The position numbers were made by a program, and so were the translations under genes. 64,000 nucleotides of DNA from Candidatus Omnitrophota bacterium. GTDB taxonomy: Bacteria; Hinthialibacterota; Hinthialibacteria; Hinthialibacterales; JAKPRU01. Numbering within the stretch: the first letter of the stretch is position 1; every line of letters starts with the position of its first letter. Shown here one piece after another: positions 45,022 through 54,625 of this stretch. The stretch lies in the NCBI GenBank assembly GCA_029570205.1, contig JAKQSI010000088.1:33744-97743 (forward strand), read 5' to 3'. The notes beneath the pieces were generated by a model. That model did no database searches. It saw only the letters and a list, made by a program, of their open reading frames with translations, and was not told where the DNA came from.

Positions 45022-45757
45022 GGGAACCCTCCGCAACAAGCTTTTCCGGATTCGGGTGGAGGCAGGGAATGCACTTGTTCTCGAAATAGCGGGCGATTTT
45101 GTCCGTGGACCCTTTATCGACCAAATGCCCGCAGCACAGAAGAAACGCGTGTTCCGCCTGGCGAAGCACAGTCAGGCTGTGCGTGATCAGAATGACGGTT
45201 ACACGGTTCTCGCGAAGTTTCTGCAATGCCTGAAAGATCCGTTCGAGCGCCTCGATATCGATCCCGCTGTCGGGTTCGTCCATCAGAACCAGTTTCGGTT
45301 CCATGGCCAGGATTCCCGCCAGTTCGATGCGCTTGCGCTCTCCACCGGAGAGGGTCTTATCCACGGCGCGATGGATGTATTCATCCGGCTCCAGGCCGAC
45401 ATCCTCCAAGACCGCGCGGACCCGTTCCTCGCTCTTGTCTTTCGCGCCGGACTGGATAAACCGTCGAACGGAAAGTCCCTCGAATCGTGCCGGTTCCTGC
45501 CAGGCCAGCGTGATGCCTCTCCGGGCGCGTTCGTAAACCGGAAGCCCCTTGATGGATGCGCCTTCGAACAGGATGTCTCCATCGAAATCGGTATAGCCGG
45601 AGATGCCCATGATGACATTCGCCGTTGTGGATTTCCCTGCGCCGTTCAGACCGATCAACGCGTGGATGTGTCCTTGCCAGAAATCCACGGATAATTCGTG
45701 GAGAATCTTTTTACCGCCGAGACTCAAACTTACGTTTTGCAATTGTAGAATCGTCAT
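45011..45757 (-). CDS. smsC: SufC-like ATPase SmsC of the minimal SUF system
   Basis: 248 residues, full SufC length. Walker A is GLNGAGKST, the signature is LSGGERKRIELAGIL (the SufC form) and Walker B is LVLMDEPDSGIDIEALE. AGGAGGG lies 6 bases before the ATG. It forms an ATPase-scaffold pair with SmsB and overlaps it by 11 bases. Annotated sufC in many pipelines. Confidence 0.92.
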   Translation of the reverse strand: MTILQLQNVSLSLGGKKILHELSVDFWQGHIHALIGLNGAGKSTTANVIMGISGYTDFDGDILFEGASIKGLPVYERARRGITLAWQEPARFEGLSVRRFIQSGAKDKSEERVRAVLEDVGLEPDEYIHRAVDKTLSGGERKRIELAGILAMEPKLVLMDEPDSGIDIEALERIFQALQKLRENRVTVILITHSLTVLRQAEHAFLLCCGHLVDKGSTDKIARYFENKCIPCLHPNPEKLVAEGSRVQ

Positions 45758-45817
45758 TCGATTCCCTCCTGATCCCTATCGGATCACGACGATAAGGATA
45801 CACGAGTCGGGGAGATT

Positions 45818-46003
45818 TCAAACAGATTCGTGGGAGGGAAACTCCCCATTTTGGTCAAGACGATCTCCGTGAGAGAGAATTGGGCGAAGATGGAGGGAGA
45901 CGCAATCCCACCTCACATCCCCCATAGATAGAGTCAAACACGAGCCGCCGGTTATGATCTGTTTACCGTCGGGCGAGAATGCAGCAACGGGGTACGTTCC
46001 CAT
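45818..46003 (-). pseudogene. Fragment resembling one WD40 repeat
   Basis: The frame translates to PVAAFSPDGKQIITGG near its start, the typical strand pair of a WD40 repeat, then decays with no second repeat. There is no convincing ribosome site and the frame is only 61 codons. It may be a remnant of a deleted WD40 protein gene. It lies in the 464-base gap between smsC and the fucosidase. Confidence 0.35.
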
Positions 46004-46118
46004 GGGCTCAGGCGCTGTCCAAAATCAACCTGATGAACTTTGTGGTCGTTTCCACCGGTCAACCCGGAATCGAAATCACAGCGGAAAGTACCCCGGCGGG
46101 CGCTTCAGCAGATCGAAA

Positions 46119-46158
46119 CGGGAAATTCCGGTTTTTCGGGAGTTCCCGCTTTTCTTTT
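46119..46158 (+). terminator. Hairpin with T-tract, possible attenuator before the fucosidase
   Basis: CGGGAA (46119-46124) and TTCCCG (46143-46148) close an inner CCG/CGG stem, followed by CTTTTCTTTT. No plus-strand gene precedes it directly. It may end antisense or leader transcription, or attenuate the fucosidase transcript that starts nearby. Confidence 0.35.
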
Positions 46159-46221
46159 CTGCAAGAATCCCTAAAATAGCGGCTGAACAAACAGAAAAAA
46201 GTCGAATAGAAGGAAACAAAA

Positions 46222-47493
46222 ATGAAGATCCGACAGATGACATCGCTCGTGCTGTGCAGTGGATTGTTTCTTTTAACGATGACTGCACGTGCTCAGGAAA
46301 CAGAATCCTACTTGCAGGCGAAACCGGAAGATATGCGGTGGTTCCGGGATGCGAAATTCGGCCTCTTCATCCACTGGGGGCCGGTCAGCCTGAAAGGGAC
46401 GGAGATCGGGTGGTCCCGGGGCGGCGAACGGCGGGGTATCAAAGGGGTCGGCCCCGTTCCCGTGGAAGAATACGATAATCTCTATAAGAAATTCAATCCG
46501 GTGAAATTCGATGCGAAGGAATGGGTACAGATCGCAAAAGACGCCGGAATGAAATACCTCGTGTTTACCGCCAAACATCACGATGGTTTCTCCATGTTCG
46601 ATACCAAACTGAGCGAATATAAAATTACGAATTCCCCGTTCCAGCGGGATGTTGTGGCGGAGCTGGCCAAAGCCTGCCACGAAGGGGGATTGAAATTGGG
46701 ATTCTATTATTCCCCGGTGGATTGGTATCACCCGGATTATCGTACGGAAAACCACAAACGCTACATTGAATTCCTGCATGGCCAGATTCGTGAATTGTGT
46801 ACCAATTACGGCCAGGTAGACATTCTATGGTTTGACGGATTGGGGGGAACCGCGGAGGACTGGGACTCCAACAATCTGTTCAAAATGATTCGGGAACTAC
46901 AACCGCATATTATTATTAACGATCGCGCCGGATTACCGGGGGACTTCGCGACACCGGAACAGACCATCGGCACGTTTCAAACAGAGAGACCCTGGGAGAG
47001 CTGCATTACCATCGGTACACAATGGGCCTGGAAACCCGCGGATGAGATTAAATCCGTAAGCGAGTGTATACATACATTGGTCCGTTGCGTGGGCGGAGAC
47101 GGAAATCTTCTGTTGAACGTAGGCCCCATGCCGGATGGGCGTATCGAGCCGCGCCAGGCCGCCCGCCTGCAGAAAATCGGCGAGTTTCTGAACCAGTGCG
47201 GCGAAAGCATTTACGGCACACGGGGCGGGCCGTTCCCGCCGGATTCCTGGGGAGCCGGTACGCATAAAGAAAAGAACATTTATGTTCATGTACTGAATTG
47301 GGACTCTGATAAACTGATCCTTCCACCGATCAAGAAACGAATCGTGAGAAACTCGATCCTGAACGGCGGGGTGTGTTTTGTGAAACAGACCGCGGAAGGA
47401 ATTGAGATCTCAACGCGTGAAGCCAACAAGAAGAAGATTGACACCGTCATTGTATTGGAACTGGACGGCCCGGTAACGGATGCGATGAAGTAA
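46222..47493 (+). CDS. Secreted alpha-L-fucosidase (GH29)
   Basis: 423 residues. A signal peptide (SLVLCSGLFLLTMTARAQ) precedes a GH29 barrel. Family segments are WFRDAKFGLFIHWGPVS, YLVFTAKHHDGFSMFDT and QVDILWFDGLGG, whose Asp is the expected nucleophile. The general acid of GH29 varies and cannot be fixed from sequence alone. AAGGA lies 7 bases before the ATG. It retains fucose from host or algal glycans and fits the rhamnosidase-like and esterase genes. A REP pair follows the stop. Confidence 0.92.
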   Translation: MKIRQMTSLVLCSGLFLLTMTARAQETESYLQAKPEDMRWFRDAKFGLFIHWGPVSLKGTEIGWSRGGERRGIKGVGPVPVEEYDNLYKKFNPVKFDAKEWVQIAKDAGMKYLVFTAKHHDGFSMFDTKLSEYKITNSPFQRDVVAELAKACHEGGLKLGFYYSPVDWYHPDYRTENHKRYIEFLHGQIRELCTNYGQVDILWFDGLGGTAEDWDSNNLFKMIRELQPHIIINDRAGLPGDFATPEQTIGTFQTERPWESCITIGTQWAWKPADEIKSVSECIHTLVRCVGGDGNLLLNVGPMPDGRIEPRQAARLQKIGEFLNQCGESIYGTRGGPFPPDSWGAGTHKEKNIYVHVLNWDSDKLILPPIKKRIVRNSILNGGVCFVKQTAEGIEISTREANKKKIDTVIVLELDGPVTDAMK

Positions 47494-47498
47494 ACCCT

Positions 47499-47569
47499 GG
47501 AGTGCGGGAGCGTCAGCTCCCGCCTTCCTTTTCAACCGACGAAGGCGGGAGCTGACGCTCCCGCACTCC
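47499..47569. repeat. Perfect 29-bp inverted repeat (REP) downstream of the transposase
   Basis: Arms 47499-47527 and 47541-47569 are exact reverse complements, separated by 13 bases (CTTTTCAACCGAC). Each arm itself contains a smaller palindromic region (GGGAGCGTCAGCTCCC). The element ends 4 bases before the transposase stop codon. It is identical in layout to the first part of the array on the other side of the gene. Confidence 0.9.
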
Positions 47570-47573
47570 ATAA

Positions 47574-48119
47574 TTAAAAATCATCGCGAACATTGACCCT
47601 CTCAAATCCGAACGACTCTACCTTGCGCCGGAATGAATCCTCTGCTTCATTCTTGAACCAGTTCGCCGAGCAGAACGGATATTGTTCTGCGACTGCCACA
47701 ATACCGTGCTTCACCGGATTATTGTGCACGTAGTTCAGTCGGGCATAATAACTCTTTTCATACGTCAGGCATGTGTCCCAATACTGAAACCACACCTGCC
47801 TCCCTTTTGTTCCATCGAATTGATTGAGCCGAATAGCCGTGACAGAATGCAGTCTTCGCACCATCCGGCGCAGCGAGTCAATTTCTTCCGATGATTGCGC
47901 AACAAAATGGTAGTGATTTGAAAAGATCGCCCACGCCTCCACTTGCCAGCCATACTTATCCGTGACCTCAAACAAAGACTCCTCCAACAGCCTCAAACGC
48001 TCATCGTCTCGAAATAGGCGCTCTTTATGCAAGGTTCCTGCTGTGACGATGAAAGTGGCACCCGGCCGAAACACGTGCAGCGGACTATGGTGCCAATCTG
48101 TACGAGATTCTGTCGCCAT
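47574..48119 (-). CDS. REP-associated tyrosine transposase (RAYT, IS200-like fold)
   Basis: 181 residues from the ATG preceded by AAGGAG at 10 bases. Y1/HUH nuclease motifs: NHYHFV (His-hydrophobic-His metal site) and YYARLNYVHNNPVKHG with the catalytic Tyr. RAYTs are single-copy relatives of IS200/IS605 transposases that bind and process REP palindromes rather than themselves. Here a perfect REP pair lies 4 bases after the stop and an amplified REP array begins 20 bases upstream of the start, so the gene is exactly bracketed by its probable substrate. Confidence 0.9.
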   Translation of the reverse strand: MATESRTDWHHSPLHVFRPGATFIVTAGTLHKERLFRDDERLRLLEESLFEVTDKYGWQVEAWAIFSNHYHFVAQSSEEIDSLRRMVRRLHSVTAIRLNQFDGTKGRQVWFQYWDTCLTYEKSYYARLNYVHNNPVKHGIVAVAEQYPFCSANWFKNEAEDSFRRKVESFGFERVNVRDDF

Positions 48120-48139
48120 TTCAGATGATCTCCTTCCTT

Positions 48140-48498
48140 GGAGTGCGGGAGCGTCAGCTCCCGCCTTCCTTTTCAACCGACGAAGGCGGGAGCTGACGCT
48201 CCCGCCTTACTTCAACCTTTTCAACCGACGAAGGCGGGAGCTGACGCTCCCGCCTTACTTCAACCTTTTCAACCGACGAAGGCGGGAGCTGACGCTCCCG
48301 CCTTACTTCAACCTCTTCAACCGACGAAGGCGGGAGCTGACGCTCCCGCCTTACTTCAACCTTTTCAACCGACGAAGGCGGGAGCTGACGCTCCCGCCTT
48401 GCTTCAACCTCTTCAACCGACAAAGGCGGGAGCTGACGCTCCCGCCTTGCTTCAACCTCTTCAACCGACAAAGGCGGGAGCTGACGCTCCCGCACTCC
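48140..48498. repeat. REP-derived array: seven 48-bp tandem units
   Basis: It starts with the same 29-bp arm as the downstream REP (48140-48168) and spacer. It then continues with seven units of 48 bp beginning at 48179, 48227, 48275, 48323, 48371, 48419 and 48467. Each unit has AAGGCGGGAGCTGACGCTCC plus CGCC and a CTTCAACC-type spacer. The last ends in the normal REP terminus (CGCACTCC). Spacers vary only at a few positions (TTTT/CTCT and ACG/ACA). Units have no unique spacers, so this is not CRISPR. It lies directly between the transposase and rmuC. Confidence 0.92.
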
Positions 48499-48503
48499 AT
48501 AAT

Positions 48504-49955
48504 TCATCTCTGAACTTCCGGCGCCTGTAACTGCCGCGGCGTGTTTTCGATTTGCGACAGTTCCTTAATCTCATCCTTGCTTTGAATACCCAGTTCGGTG
48601 AACTTACGTGCCGTAACCAGTACTCGCGATTCCAGCGATCCCGCCGCGGCGTTGTACTTTTCCACCGCTCTTCGCAGATGACTGCCGACATCATCAAAAT
48701 GGTCGGTAAATACACGTATTCGATCATACAATTCTTTTCCGAGGTCACTGACTTTCTGCGCGCTTTCGGCAATCTGTTCTTGCCGCCAGCCGTAGGCTAC
48801 CGCTCGAAGCAAAGCTATTAGCGTAGTCGGGCTTGCCGGAATCACCCGTTGACTGACCCCCTCTTCGATCAGCTCCGGCTCCTGCTCCAATGCGGCGCTG
48901 AAAAAACTCTCGCCGGGCAGAAACATCACGACAAATTCCGGTGTGGGGACAAACTGGTCCCAGTAGGCCTTCGCGCTGAGTTGTTTAATATGTTGCCGAA
49001 TCTGTCTCGCATGATCTGTTAATCGTTCCCGTCGTCTGTCTTCGTCAACAGCTTCCGCGGCATCCAAATATGCCTCTAACGGTGTTTTGGCATCCACGAC
49101 AACGTTCCTTCCGCCCGGCAGCCGGACTATAAGGTCCGGGCGAAGTCGCTCGGTGCCGCCGGTTGACTCCTGCTCTACAAAATCACAGTAATTGACCATT
49201 CCCGCCATTTCGACTACCCGTCTCAGCTGGATTTCGCCCCAGCGGCCGCGCACGGTCGGCGCGCGAAGGGCGCGGGTGAGATTCCCCGCTTCCTTGCGGA
49301 GTAGTTCCTGGGTTGTAATCAGGTTCTTTACCTGTTCTTGCAGGCCCCCATAAGCATTCTCGCGCAGCAGTTCCATTTGCCCGATTTCCTGCCTTACTTT
49401 GTCCAAAGACTCTTTGATCGGACCCACCAGCTCCCCAATTGCCTTCTGTCGTTGTTCAAGATCGCCTTTCGCCTGGACTTGGAATTTCTCGAGAGTCTCT
49501 TTGGCTAATTGCAGAAACGATTGATTATTGCTTTTCAGCGCCTCTGAAGAGAGCGCTTTGAAGGCGTTACTCAATTCTTCCCTGGCCCGATTCAGCAACT
49601 CCAGTTGTTCCTGGGCCACGCGTCTCTCATTCGCCAGATTGGTTTCCAATCGAGCATTTGCCTCCGAGATCTCGGTTACTTTTTGAGATTTCCCATCGAG
49701 ATCCTTTCGCGCGTTTTGTAAGTCCTCCTGTGCCTGTCTCAGGGTTGCCTCCAAAGCAGCGGCTGTACGATCCCGTTCCGACAGTCTACTCTCCTGTTCG
49801 TTTGCTTTCTCTCGCACGGCTTGTAAATCGGCTTCTGCCTGCCGAAGACGTTCGCGGGTTGCCGTCGCCCGGGAATACATCAGCAGCCACACGAAGCCGG
49901 CGCCCACAGCCACTCCGAGAGCAAAGATTAGAAGAATCATGCCTGTTTCCATCAT
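48504..49955 (-). CDS. rmuC: DNA recombination protein RmuC
   Basis: 483 residues from the ATG preceded by GGAGG at 5 bases; a second ATG follows directly. The longer frame to 50207 would overlap the neighbouring gene and is rejected. A membrane anchor at the N-terminus ([21 protein letters not shown]) is followed by a long coiled coil and the RmuC nuclease-like domain with [25 protein letters not shown] (PD-(D/E)xK type). RmuC limits inversion at short inverted repeats, which is notable next to an inverted-repeat array. Its stop lies 5 bases from that array. Confidence 0.94.
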   Translation of the reverse strand: MMETGMILLIFALGVAVGAGFVWLLMYSRATATRERLRQAEADLQAVREKANEQESRLSERDRTAAALEATLRQAQEDLQNARKDLDGKSQKVTEISEANARLETNLANERRVAQEQLELLNRAREELSNAFKALSSEALKSNNQSFLQLAKETLEKFQVQAKGDLEQRQKAIGELVGPIKESLDKVRQEIGQMELLRENAYGGLQEQVKNLITTQELLRKEAGNLTRALRAPTVRGRWGEIQLRRVVEMAGMVNYCDFVEQESTGGTERLRPDLIVRLPGGRNVVVDAKTPLEAYLDAAEAVDEDRRRERLTDHARQIRQHIKQLSAKAYWDQFVPTPEFVVMFLPGESFFSAALEQEPELIEEGVSQRVIPASPTTLIALLRAVAYGWRQEQIAESAQKVSDLGKELYDRIRVFTDHFDDVGSHLRRAVEKYNAAAGSLESRVLVTARKFTELGIQSKDEIKELSQIENTPRQLQAPEVQR

Positions 49956-50043
49956 CGATTCCTCCGTAGTAATCGGATATTCGGTCGTTAATGCCCCATC
50001 TATGAATAACGTCTGATCTTGTCTATAAGCAAGACGTTGGCGA

Positions 50044-51894
50044 TCATTCTCGTTGCAGAGCAACAATTTCTCTCGGCGGAATTGCGATTGCGTACGTTCC
50101 GGCGGGGGTCTGCGGAATGATCTCGATGTGATGAAGAATCTCTTTCCAGACTCCATCCAGTCGAAGATGAGCGCGGACTCCACCATCACGGAAGTTCTCG
50201 ATAACAATCGTATCCTTTCCCAGAAGGTACGAGGAAACTCGCGTGGGAGCGCTCATCAGAAACGGATCACGGTGAACAATATCGGAGCGAATCCGGGAAA
50301 CGGCGAGCTCCGGCATGTCGAGAAAGGAAACCGGAGCAGGAGGCAGAAACCGCTCGTTTACCGCATCGAAATCTTCCTGGGAAAAAGTAGACAAATTGAG
50401 CACCATCGCCCTCCCGCCTTCGGAAGTCGCCCGTTCGGTAAACAGGGGAATCTCTCGGTCGTCTGCGAGCAATCGCACGGGTATTTCTGTATCCGGCAGC
50501 GCATGAAGGTCAAACGAAACACGAATCGGCTGATCCGAACGAATCTCTTTCGTCTCGCCGGGTTGGGAAAGCGGGGAATCGAAGACCCTCAGACGATTAC
50601 TTTCGAATTTCTTCCGAGAAATCGGTTCTTCCTGGTAGCCGAATCGTGTGCGCACTTCGCGCTCACACGCCAGCGACTCCAGCAAGGCCGGCGTGAGAAC
50701 GACACTTCCGCCCTTTTGAAAGTGGCCTGCCATACGATCCAGGAGATACGGGTCTTTCAAGGCATGAGAGGAAAGAAACACCGTGCCGTTCTCTTTGGGG
50801 AACTCGTGACATGGAACCACAGGAAATCCAAGCATTCCCAGGTAATCAAAAATAAAATATTCACCCTTGTTCCCTCTACTCTCCAGTGGTTTGTACACAT
50901 ATACGCCATGCAGGTTTCGAACTTTACGCAATTCGCGCAGCGTGCGCAATGTCGGTATAGATTGGACAAAGGCTTCCTGTACCTCGCCGAATTCCAGCAG
51001 ATTATGCAGATGAAACAGAGTGAGATGTTGCGCGCCGGCAAGGACACTCTGGTAGCCCTGTTCGACAAAGACTTCCGCCGGAGTATCGCCATGATCATAC
51101 CAGGCGCCGAGTGTGTTTTCCGGATGAAAACTTGCAATCCAGGCAAAATTCATGAAGCCCTGGAATTGTTGTACAAACCCATATTGCAGCGTATTGGGAT
51201 CGCGGGTTTCCGTACCCACCCAGGCTGCGTCGAAGTCCCGTCCTTCCCGGTCCGGGTTGTAGCCGAATTCGTGAAACTTATCATACCATTGCGGGTATTT
51301 AATGATGACTCGGCATTGGGGATTTGCCTCGTGCGCGGGGCGGACAATTCGATTCCTTCCGACATGAGCCATCAGGGCGGCTCTGTATTCCTCCCAGGTT
51401 CTGGCGCCGCGCGCGCGTTCACACAGTGGGCAGGTACAGAAGGTCATAAAGAAATCATCTACAATGATCTCGTCAAAATCTTCCGCCGCCCGTCGGCACA
51501 GATCCGCAAGGTCCGTCTGCGTTTTCTCGTGGGTATAGCAGAAACAATGGCCGGTAGGGGACAGGTGGCCCCAACCGCCCTCTCCCGGTGCGGTGGTAAC
51601 CCCGGCCGCAACCTCGAATCCCTGCGAAGCGAAATAATCCCGGCAGGTTCTCGCCAGATCCGGGTCCACCAGGTGTCCGCTGCGCAGCAGATCGATCACG
51701 ATTTTTGTTGCCTCCAAGCGGCGCAGAACGGCCACGGCTTTTTCGCGGCCTTCGGGCGTATCCAAGTGATTTTCCACATCCGAGGTCACAGCGAAAACCT
51801 CAATACGAAGGTCGCTCTCTGTGGCGGTCGCTCGAGCCGCAACACCGAAAAACGAGGAAATGATCAGACTGACAGTCAAAAGGAGATTCATCAC
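50044..51894 (-). CDS. Secreted TIM-barrel-like protein of unknown activity
   Basis: 616 residues with a signal peptide ([21 protein letters not shown]). The first 300 residues look like a (beta/alpha)8 barrel similar to putative glycosidases: [66 protein letters not shown]. The Asp pair in VDDFF and the Cys cluster CTCPLC with an earlier HCFC are conserved-looking and may bind metal or form disulfides. A flavodoxin-like middle and C-terminal beta part ([14 protein letters not shown]) follow, as in trimeric glycosidases such as GH42. No catalytic pair can be assigned. Upstream GAGAGG is 11 bases from the first ATG. Confidence 0.72.
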   Translation of the reverse strand: MMNLLLTVSLIISSFFGVAARATATESDLRIEVFAVTSDVENHLDTPEGREKAVAVLRRLEATKIVIDLLRSGHLVDPDLARTCRDYFASQGFEVAAGVTTAPGEGGWGHLSPTGHCFCYTHEKTQTDLADLCRRAAEDFDEIIVDDFFMTFCTCPLCERARGARTWEEYRAALMAHVGRNRIVRPAHEANPQCRVIIKYPQWYDKFHEFGYNPDREGRDFDAAWVGTETRDPNTLQYGFVQQFQGFMNFAWIASFHPENTLGAWYDHGDTPAEVFVEQGYQSVLAGAQHLTLFHLHNLLEFGEVQEAFVQSIPTLRTLRELRKVRNLHGVYVYKPLESRGNKGEYFIFDYLGMLGFPVVPCHEFPKENGTVFLSSHALKDPYLLDRMAGHFQKGGSVVLTPALLESLACEREVRTRFGYQEEPISRKKFESNRLRVFDSPLSQPGETKEIRSDQPIRVSFDLHALPDTEIPVRLLADDREIPLFTERATSEGGRAMVLNLSTFSQEDFDAVNERFLPPAPVSFLDMPELAVSRIRSDIVHRDPFLMSAPTRVSSYLLGKDTIVIENFRDGGVRAHLRLDGVWKEILHHIEIIPQTPAGTYAIAIPPREIVALQRE

Positions 51895-52073
51895 GCTGCA
51901 AACCTCTCATTCAAGGGTGACATAAGGCGCGCGACATACCGTGCCGACGCCCAATGCCGCACTATGCACCAGGGTTCGCACAAACTCCAGTGAGGCCCTC
52001 ATCACTCGCATCCGGCACGGAGCGGGATTATCATGGAACATTTGAATGAATCTTCGCCGCGGATGTACCGAGA
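51895..52073. other. Divergent gap, nothing recognised
   Basis: Upstream region of both the secreted protein (minus) and the PA14-glycosyltransferase gene (plus). No convincing promoter, operator or repeat was found. Confidence 0.4.
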
Positions 52074-54608
52074 ATGACTCGCGCGGATATTTCGAAACAA
52101 GTCAACCTGTATGTAAATCGAAGGACGGCGGCTATCTTTACATTTGTCTGCCTTTGCCTGCTCGGAATTCGTATGTGTGACGAAAGCCGAAGGGGACTGA
52201 TTCGGACAATAATCCCGGAATTCGACGGCCAGGCCGGGGAACCTGCAATCTTCCGTGACTCGACAGTTCATTTCGTAGATTGGACACTTCGCCGCGATGC
52301 GTCAACGGCTCGCAAGTTCACGGCACAATGGGATGGATTTATCTGGGTGGATCATACCGACCGTTACACGCTGGTGATTTTCAGCGACGGCGATAGTCAT
52401 GTCGCGATAGACGGCGACATGGTTTTGCACAAACCTCCGAGTTGGGATTTTATCCCGAAAGAGCAGACCGTTGTTTTGACAAGAGGCTCTCACACTATTT
52501 CGATTCGCTACATGGACCAATCCGGTCACAGCGCCGTCTCGTTCTGTTTAAAAGAAGGCGACCAAACCCAACCCTGCCCGTCACAGATTCTCTCCCCCTT
52601 TCCAATAACAAAGCGAGAGGCCATTTTCCGGAGCTGGTCGGATCGTGTGTGGCCCGTTGTTTCGGTAATGATCCTGTGCGCGGTGATCTTCTGGAGCCAT
52701 CTGCTGATCCGCCGTTATGCGAACAGTAATCGACCTCCGCTCGACAGTAACGTGTGGACAATTATCCGTACCCTGTTCGTGTTGGGCTTCGCCTTTCGGG
52801 CTTACGTGGCCGCGCAATCCGAATGGCTATTACTCGCCGACGAATCCGTAGTGGGAATTGCCGGACAGCGGATCAGCCGGGGGGATTCGTTCCCGTTGAT
52901 GTACTACGGGCAGCCCTATGGTGGACCATTCGAGGCGTACCTGATTGCGCCCTTCTTTTTTCTGTTCGGTTCATCCGAGATCCTTCTGCGCATGATGCCC
53001 GTTGTCCTTTCCGCGCTGGGGATACCGCTGATCGGCTGGGCGGCCGGACGGGCCTTTGGAGACCGGGCCGGTCTTGTGGCGGCCGCATTGTGGTGTATCC
53101 CACCGCTTATGCCGTTAGTCTACAGCATGTATGTAATGGTAGGCCCAGTAGAGAACTTGTTGGTAGTCGTGTTGGCTGTGGGTTTCTGGGCAAGGCTGTC
53201 CGATCGGGTACGATCCCCGTCTCGCACGTTCGTTTTCTTAACGGGAACCGCAGCAGGCGCGGCGTTATGGGTAAATGCACAGATCCTGTATGTTCTGGTT
53301 CCCCTTAGTCTGTTTCTTCTCACACCGATGAATCACTACCGCAGTCGGGGATTTTTTTCCCTCTTCTTCGGCGGATTGTTTGTCGGCTGCTTCCCGCTAT
53401 TGATCTACAACATTCAATATCCCTTCGCCACACTTCATTGTCTCCTTCTGTCCGATGGAAAAGGTACTCTATTCTCTAATTTCCGAGGCGATTTTCTTCG
53501 GGGCGCCGCACCTGTTCTTCTCGGAATGAACAATGCCTGGCGACTCATGGATTACCTTTCTCTCTGGCCCACTACATTCGGCCCCGCTTTGTTCGCGATA
53601 GGCGTCATCCTCTGTGCCGTATGGAAATTGGCGACCCATTGGAAACGAGATCGCAACGAGGACCCTGGCAGACATTTTCGGCTACTGTTTCTGATGGCGT
53701 GCTTTCTTTTCGGGATTGTTGTATTTTCGATGTCGAATTTCCCGGGAAAAGCGCCTCGCCACCTTTTCCTTATTTATCCGGTCTATCTGTTTCTTCTGGC
53801 TTGGGCGATCGCGGCTTTGTGGCGTCACTCAGCAACGGCGGCGTGTGTCCTGCTCGGATTGCAGCTGTTCTGGAATATCCAGGGAATCGCGCAATCAGAT
53901 CCGCGTTATTATTTTCAGCCGATCCATCGGATGGCTCAGGGAGAGTTCATACCTGCCGATTTGCGCGAGGCGGTTGCACAAATTCGCCGGTTTGGTGTAG
54001 ACGGCGTTTATAGCGATTACTGGATCGGAGAGAATCTTGCATTCGCTCTGGAGGAAAGCATTCCGGTATCCTGTACGCCGTATCGGCGACTTGACCAGAC
54101 ACAAGCCGCCCTGCAAGGGATTTCACCCGGATATGTGCTTCATGTGAACCAACCCGACGAGCCGGTCTACGACCTCCTATTCCGGGAAATGGGGTGGAAT
54201 CGAGCCGTGGCCTTGCCGCTGCTCCTCTATTCCCCACGGGAATGTTTGCCGTCGGCGAAATCGGAGTGGCACATCGGTACAGAGAATACATCCGTGGGTT
54301 GTGCTGCGTGGGATGGGTCTCTGGAGACAGCCTGGCTCCCGTCTCGTGGACAAGATTCCTTGCTCCTTTCTTTTCCGAATCCAATCTTCTTTCGACAGGT
54401 AGCCGTTCTGTCGGAAAACTTATCGAATACCGATGGGCTTTCCGTTCTGTACCGGGATCGCCAATTGTCCGCGTCGAAAACAAAGCATCTTCGGAATTGG
54501 TCCGTTACAATCCTTGACGTTCCGGAAACCGATGTTCGTGAGTTGAAGATACTGCTTCCCAGGAACAAACAAACCGTGCCGAATATCTACGAGATATTTC
54601 TGTTCTAA
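52074..54608 (+). CDS. PA14 domain fused to a GT-C membrane glycosyltransferase
   Basis: 844 residues. An N-terminal anchor (FTFVCLCLLGIRMC) is followed by a PA14-like beta-barrel (about 65-165: FTAQWDGFIWVDHTDRYTLVIFSDGDSHVAIDGDMVL), a second helix, and then a multi-span GT-C domain of the PMT/ArnT type (about 225-580). The first loop contains LLLADESVVGIAGQRISRGDSF, the usual place for the catalytic Asp/Glu. Several hydrophobic segments follow (FVLGFAFRAYVAAQ, LLVVVLAVGFWA, LFLMACFLFGIVVF). The final 250 residues are non-membrane. It probably transfers a sugar from a polyprenyl phosphate donor to a periplasmic acceptor, with PA14 perhaps binding glycans. It is transcribed away from the secreted protein gene. 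Confidence 0.82.
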   Translation: MTRADISKQVNLYVNRRTAAIFTFVCLCLLGIRMCDESRRGLIRTIIPEFDGQAGEPAIFRDSTVHFVDWTLRRDASTARKFTAQWDGFIWVDHTDRYTLVIFSDGDSHVAIDGDMVLHKPPSWDFIPKEQTVVLTRGSHTISIRYMDQSGHSAVSFCLKEGDQTQPCPSQILSPFPITKREAIFRSWSDRVWPVVSVMILCAVIFWSHLLIRRYANSNRPPLDSNVWTIIRTLFVLGFAFRAYVAAQSEWLLLADESVVGIAGQRISRGDSFPLMYYGQPYGGPFEAYLIAPFFFLFGSSEILLRMMPVVLSALGIPLIGWAAGRAFGDRAGLVAAALWCIPPLMPLVYSMYVMVGPVENLLVVVLAVGFWARLSDRVRSPSRTFVFLTGTAAGAALWVNAQILYVLVPLSLFLLTPMNHYRSRGFFSLFFGGLFVGCFPLLIYNIQYPFATLHCLLLSDGKGTLFSNFRGDFLRGAAPVLLGMNNAWRLMDYLSLWPTTFGPALFAIGVILCAVWKLATHWKRDRNEDPGRHFRLLFLMACFLFGIVVFSMSNFPGKAPRHLFLIYPVYLFLLAWAIAALWRHSATAACVLLGLQLFWNIQGIAQSDPRYYFQPIHRMAQGEFIPADLREAVAQIRRFGVDGVYSDYWIGENLAFALEESIPVSCTPYRRLDQTQAALQGISPGYVLHVNQPDEPVYDLLFREMGWNRAVALPLLLYSPRECLPSAKSEWHIGTENTSVGCAAWDGSLETAWLPSRGQDSLLLSFPNPIFFRQVAVLSENLSNTDGLSVLYRDRQLSASKTKHLRNWSVTILDVPETDVRELKILLPRNKQTVPNIYEIFLF

Positions 54609-54625
54609 TCCCCAATTCGCCCATC

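Noticed and set aside
48140-48498. CRISPR array
   Set aside because: All units are the same, including what would be spacers, and there is no cas gene; it is a REP-derived tandem repeat.
47962-48530. Several overlapping open frames on both strands encoding 16-residue repeats such as AGADAPALLQPFQPTK
   Set aside because: They exist only because the 48-bp unit is a multiple of 3 and has no stop codon in these frames. They have no ribosome sites and are repeat artefacts.
50053-51993. 646-codon open frame antisense to the secreted barrel protein
   Set aside because: It has no family motif or signal peptide and mirrors a gene with a clear signal peptide and ribosome site; codon bias in GC-rich genes keeps this antisense frame open.
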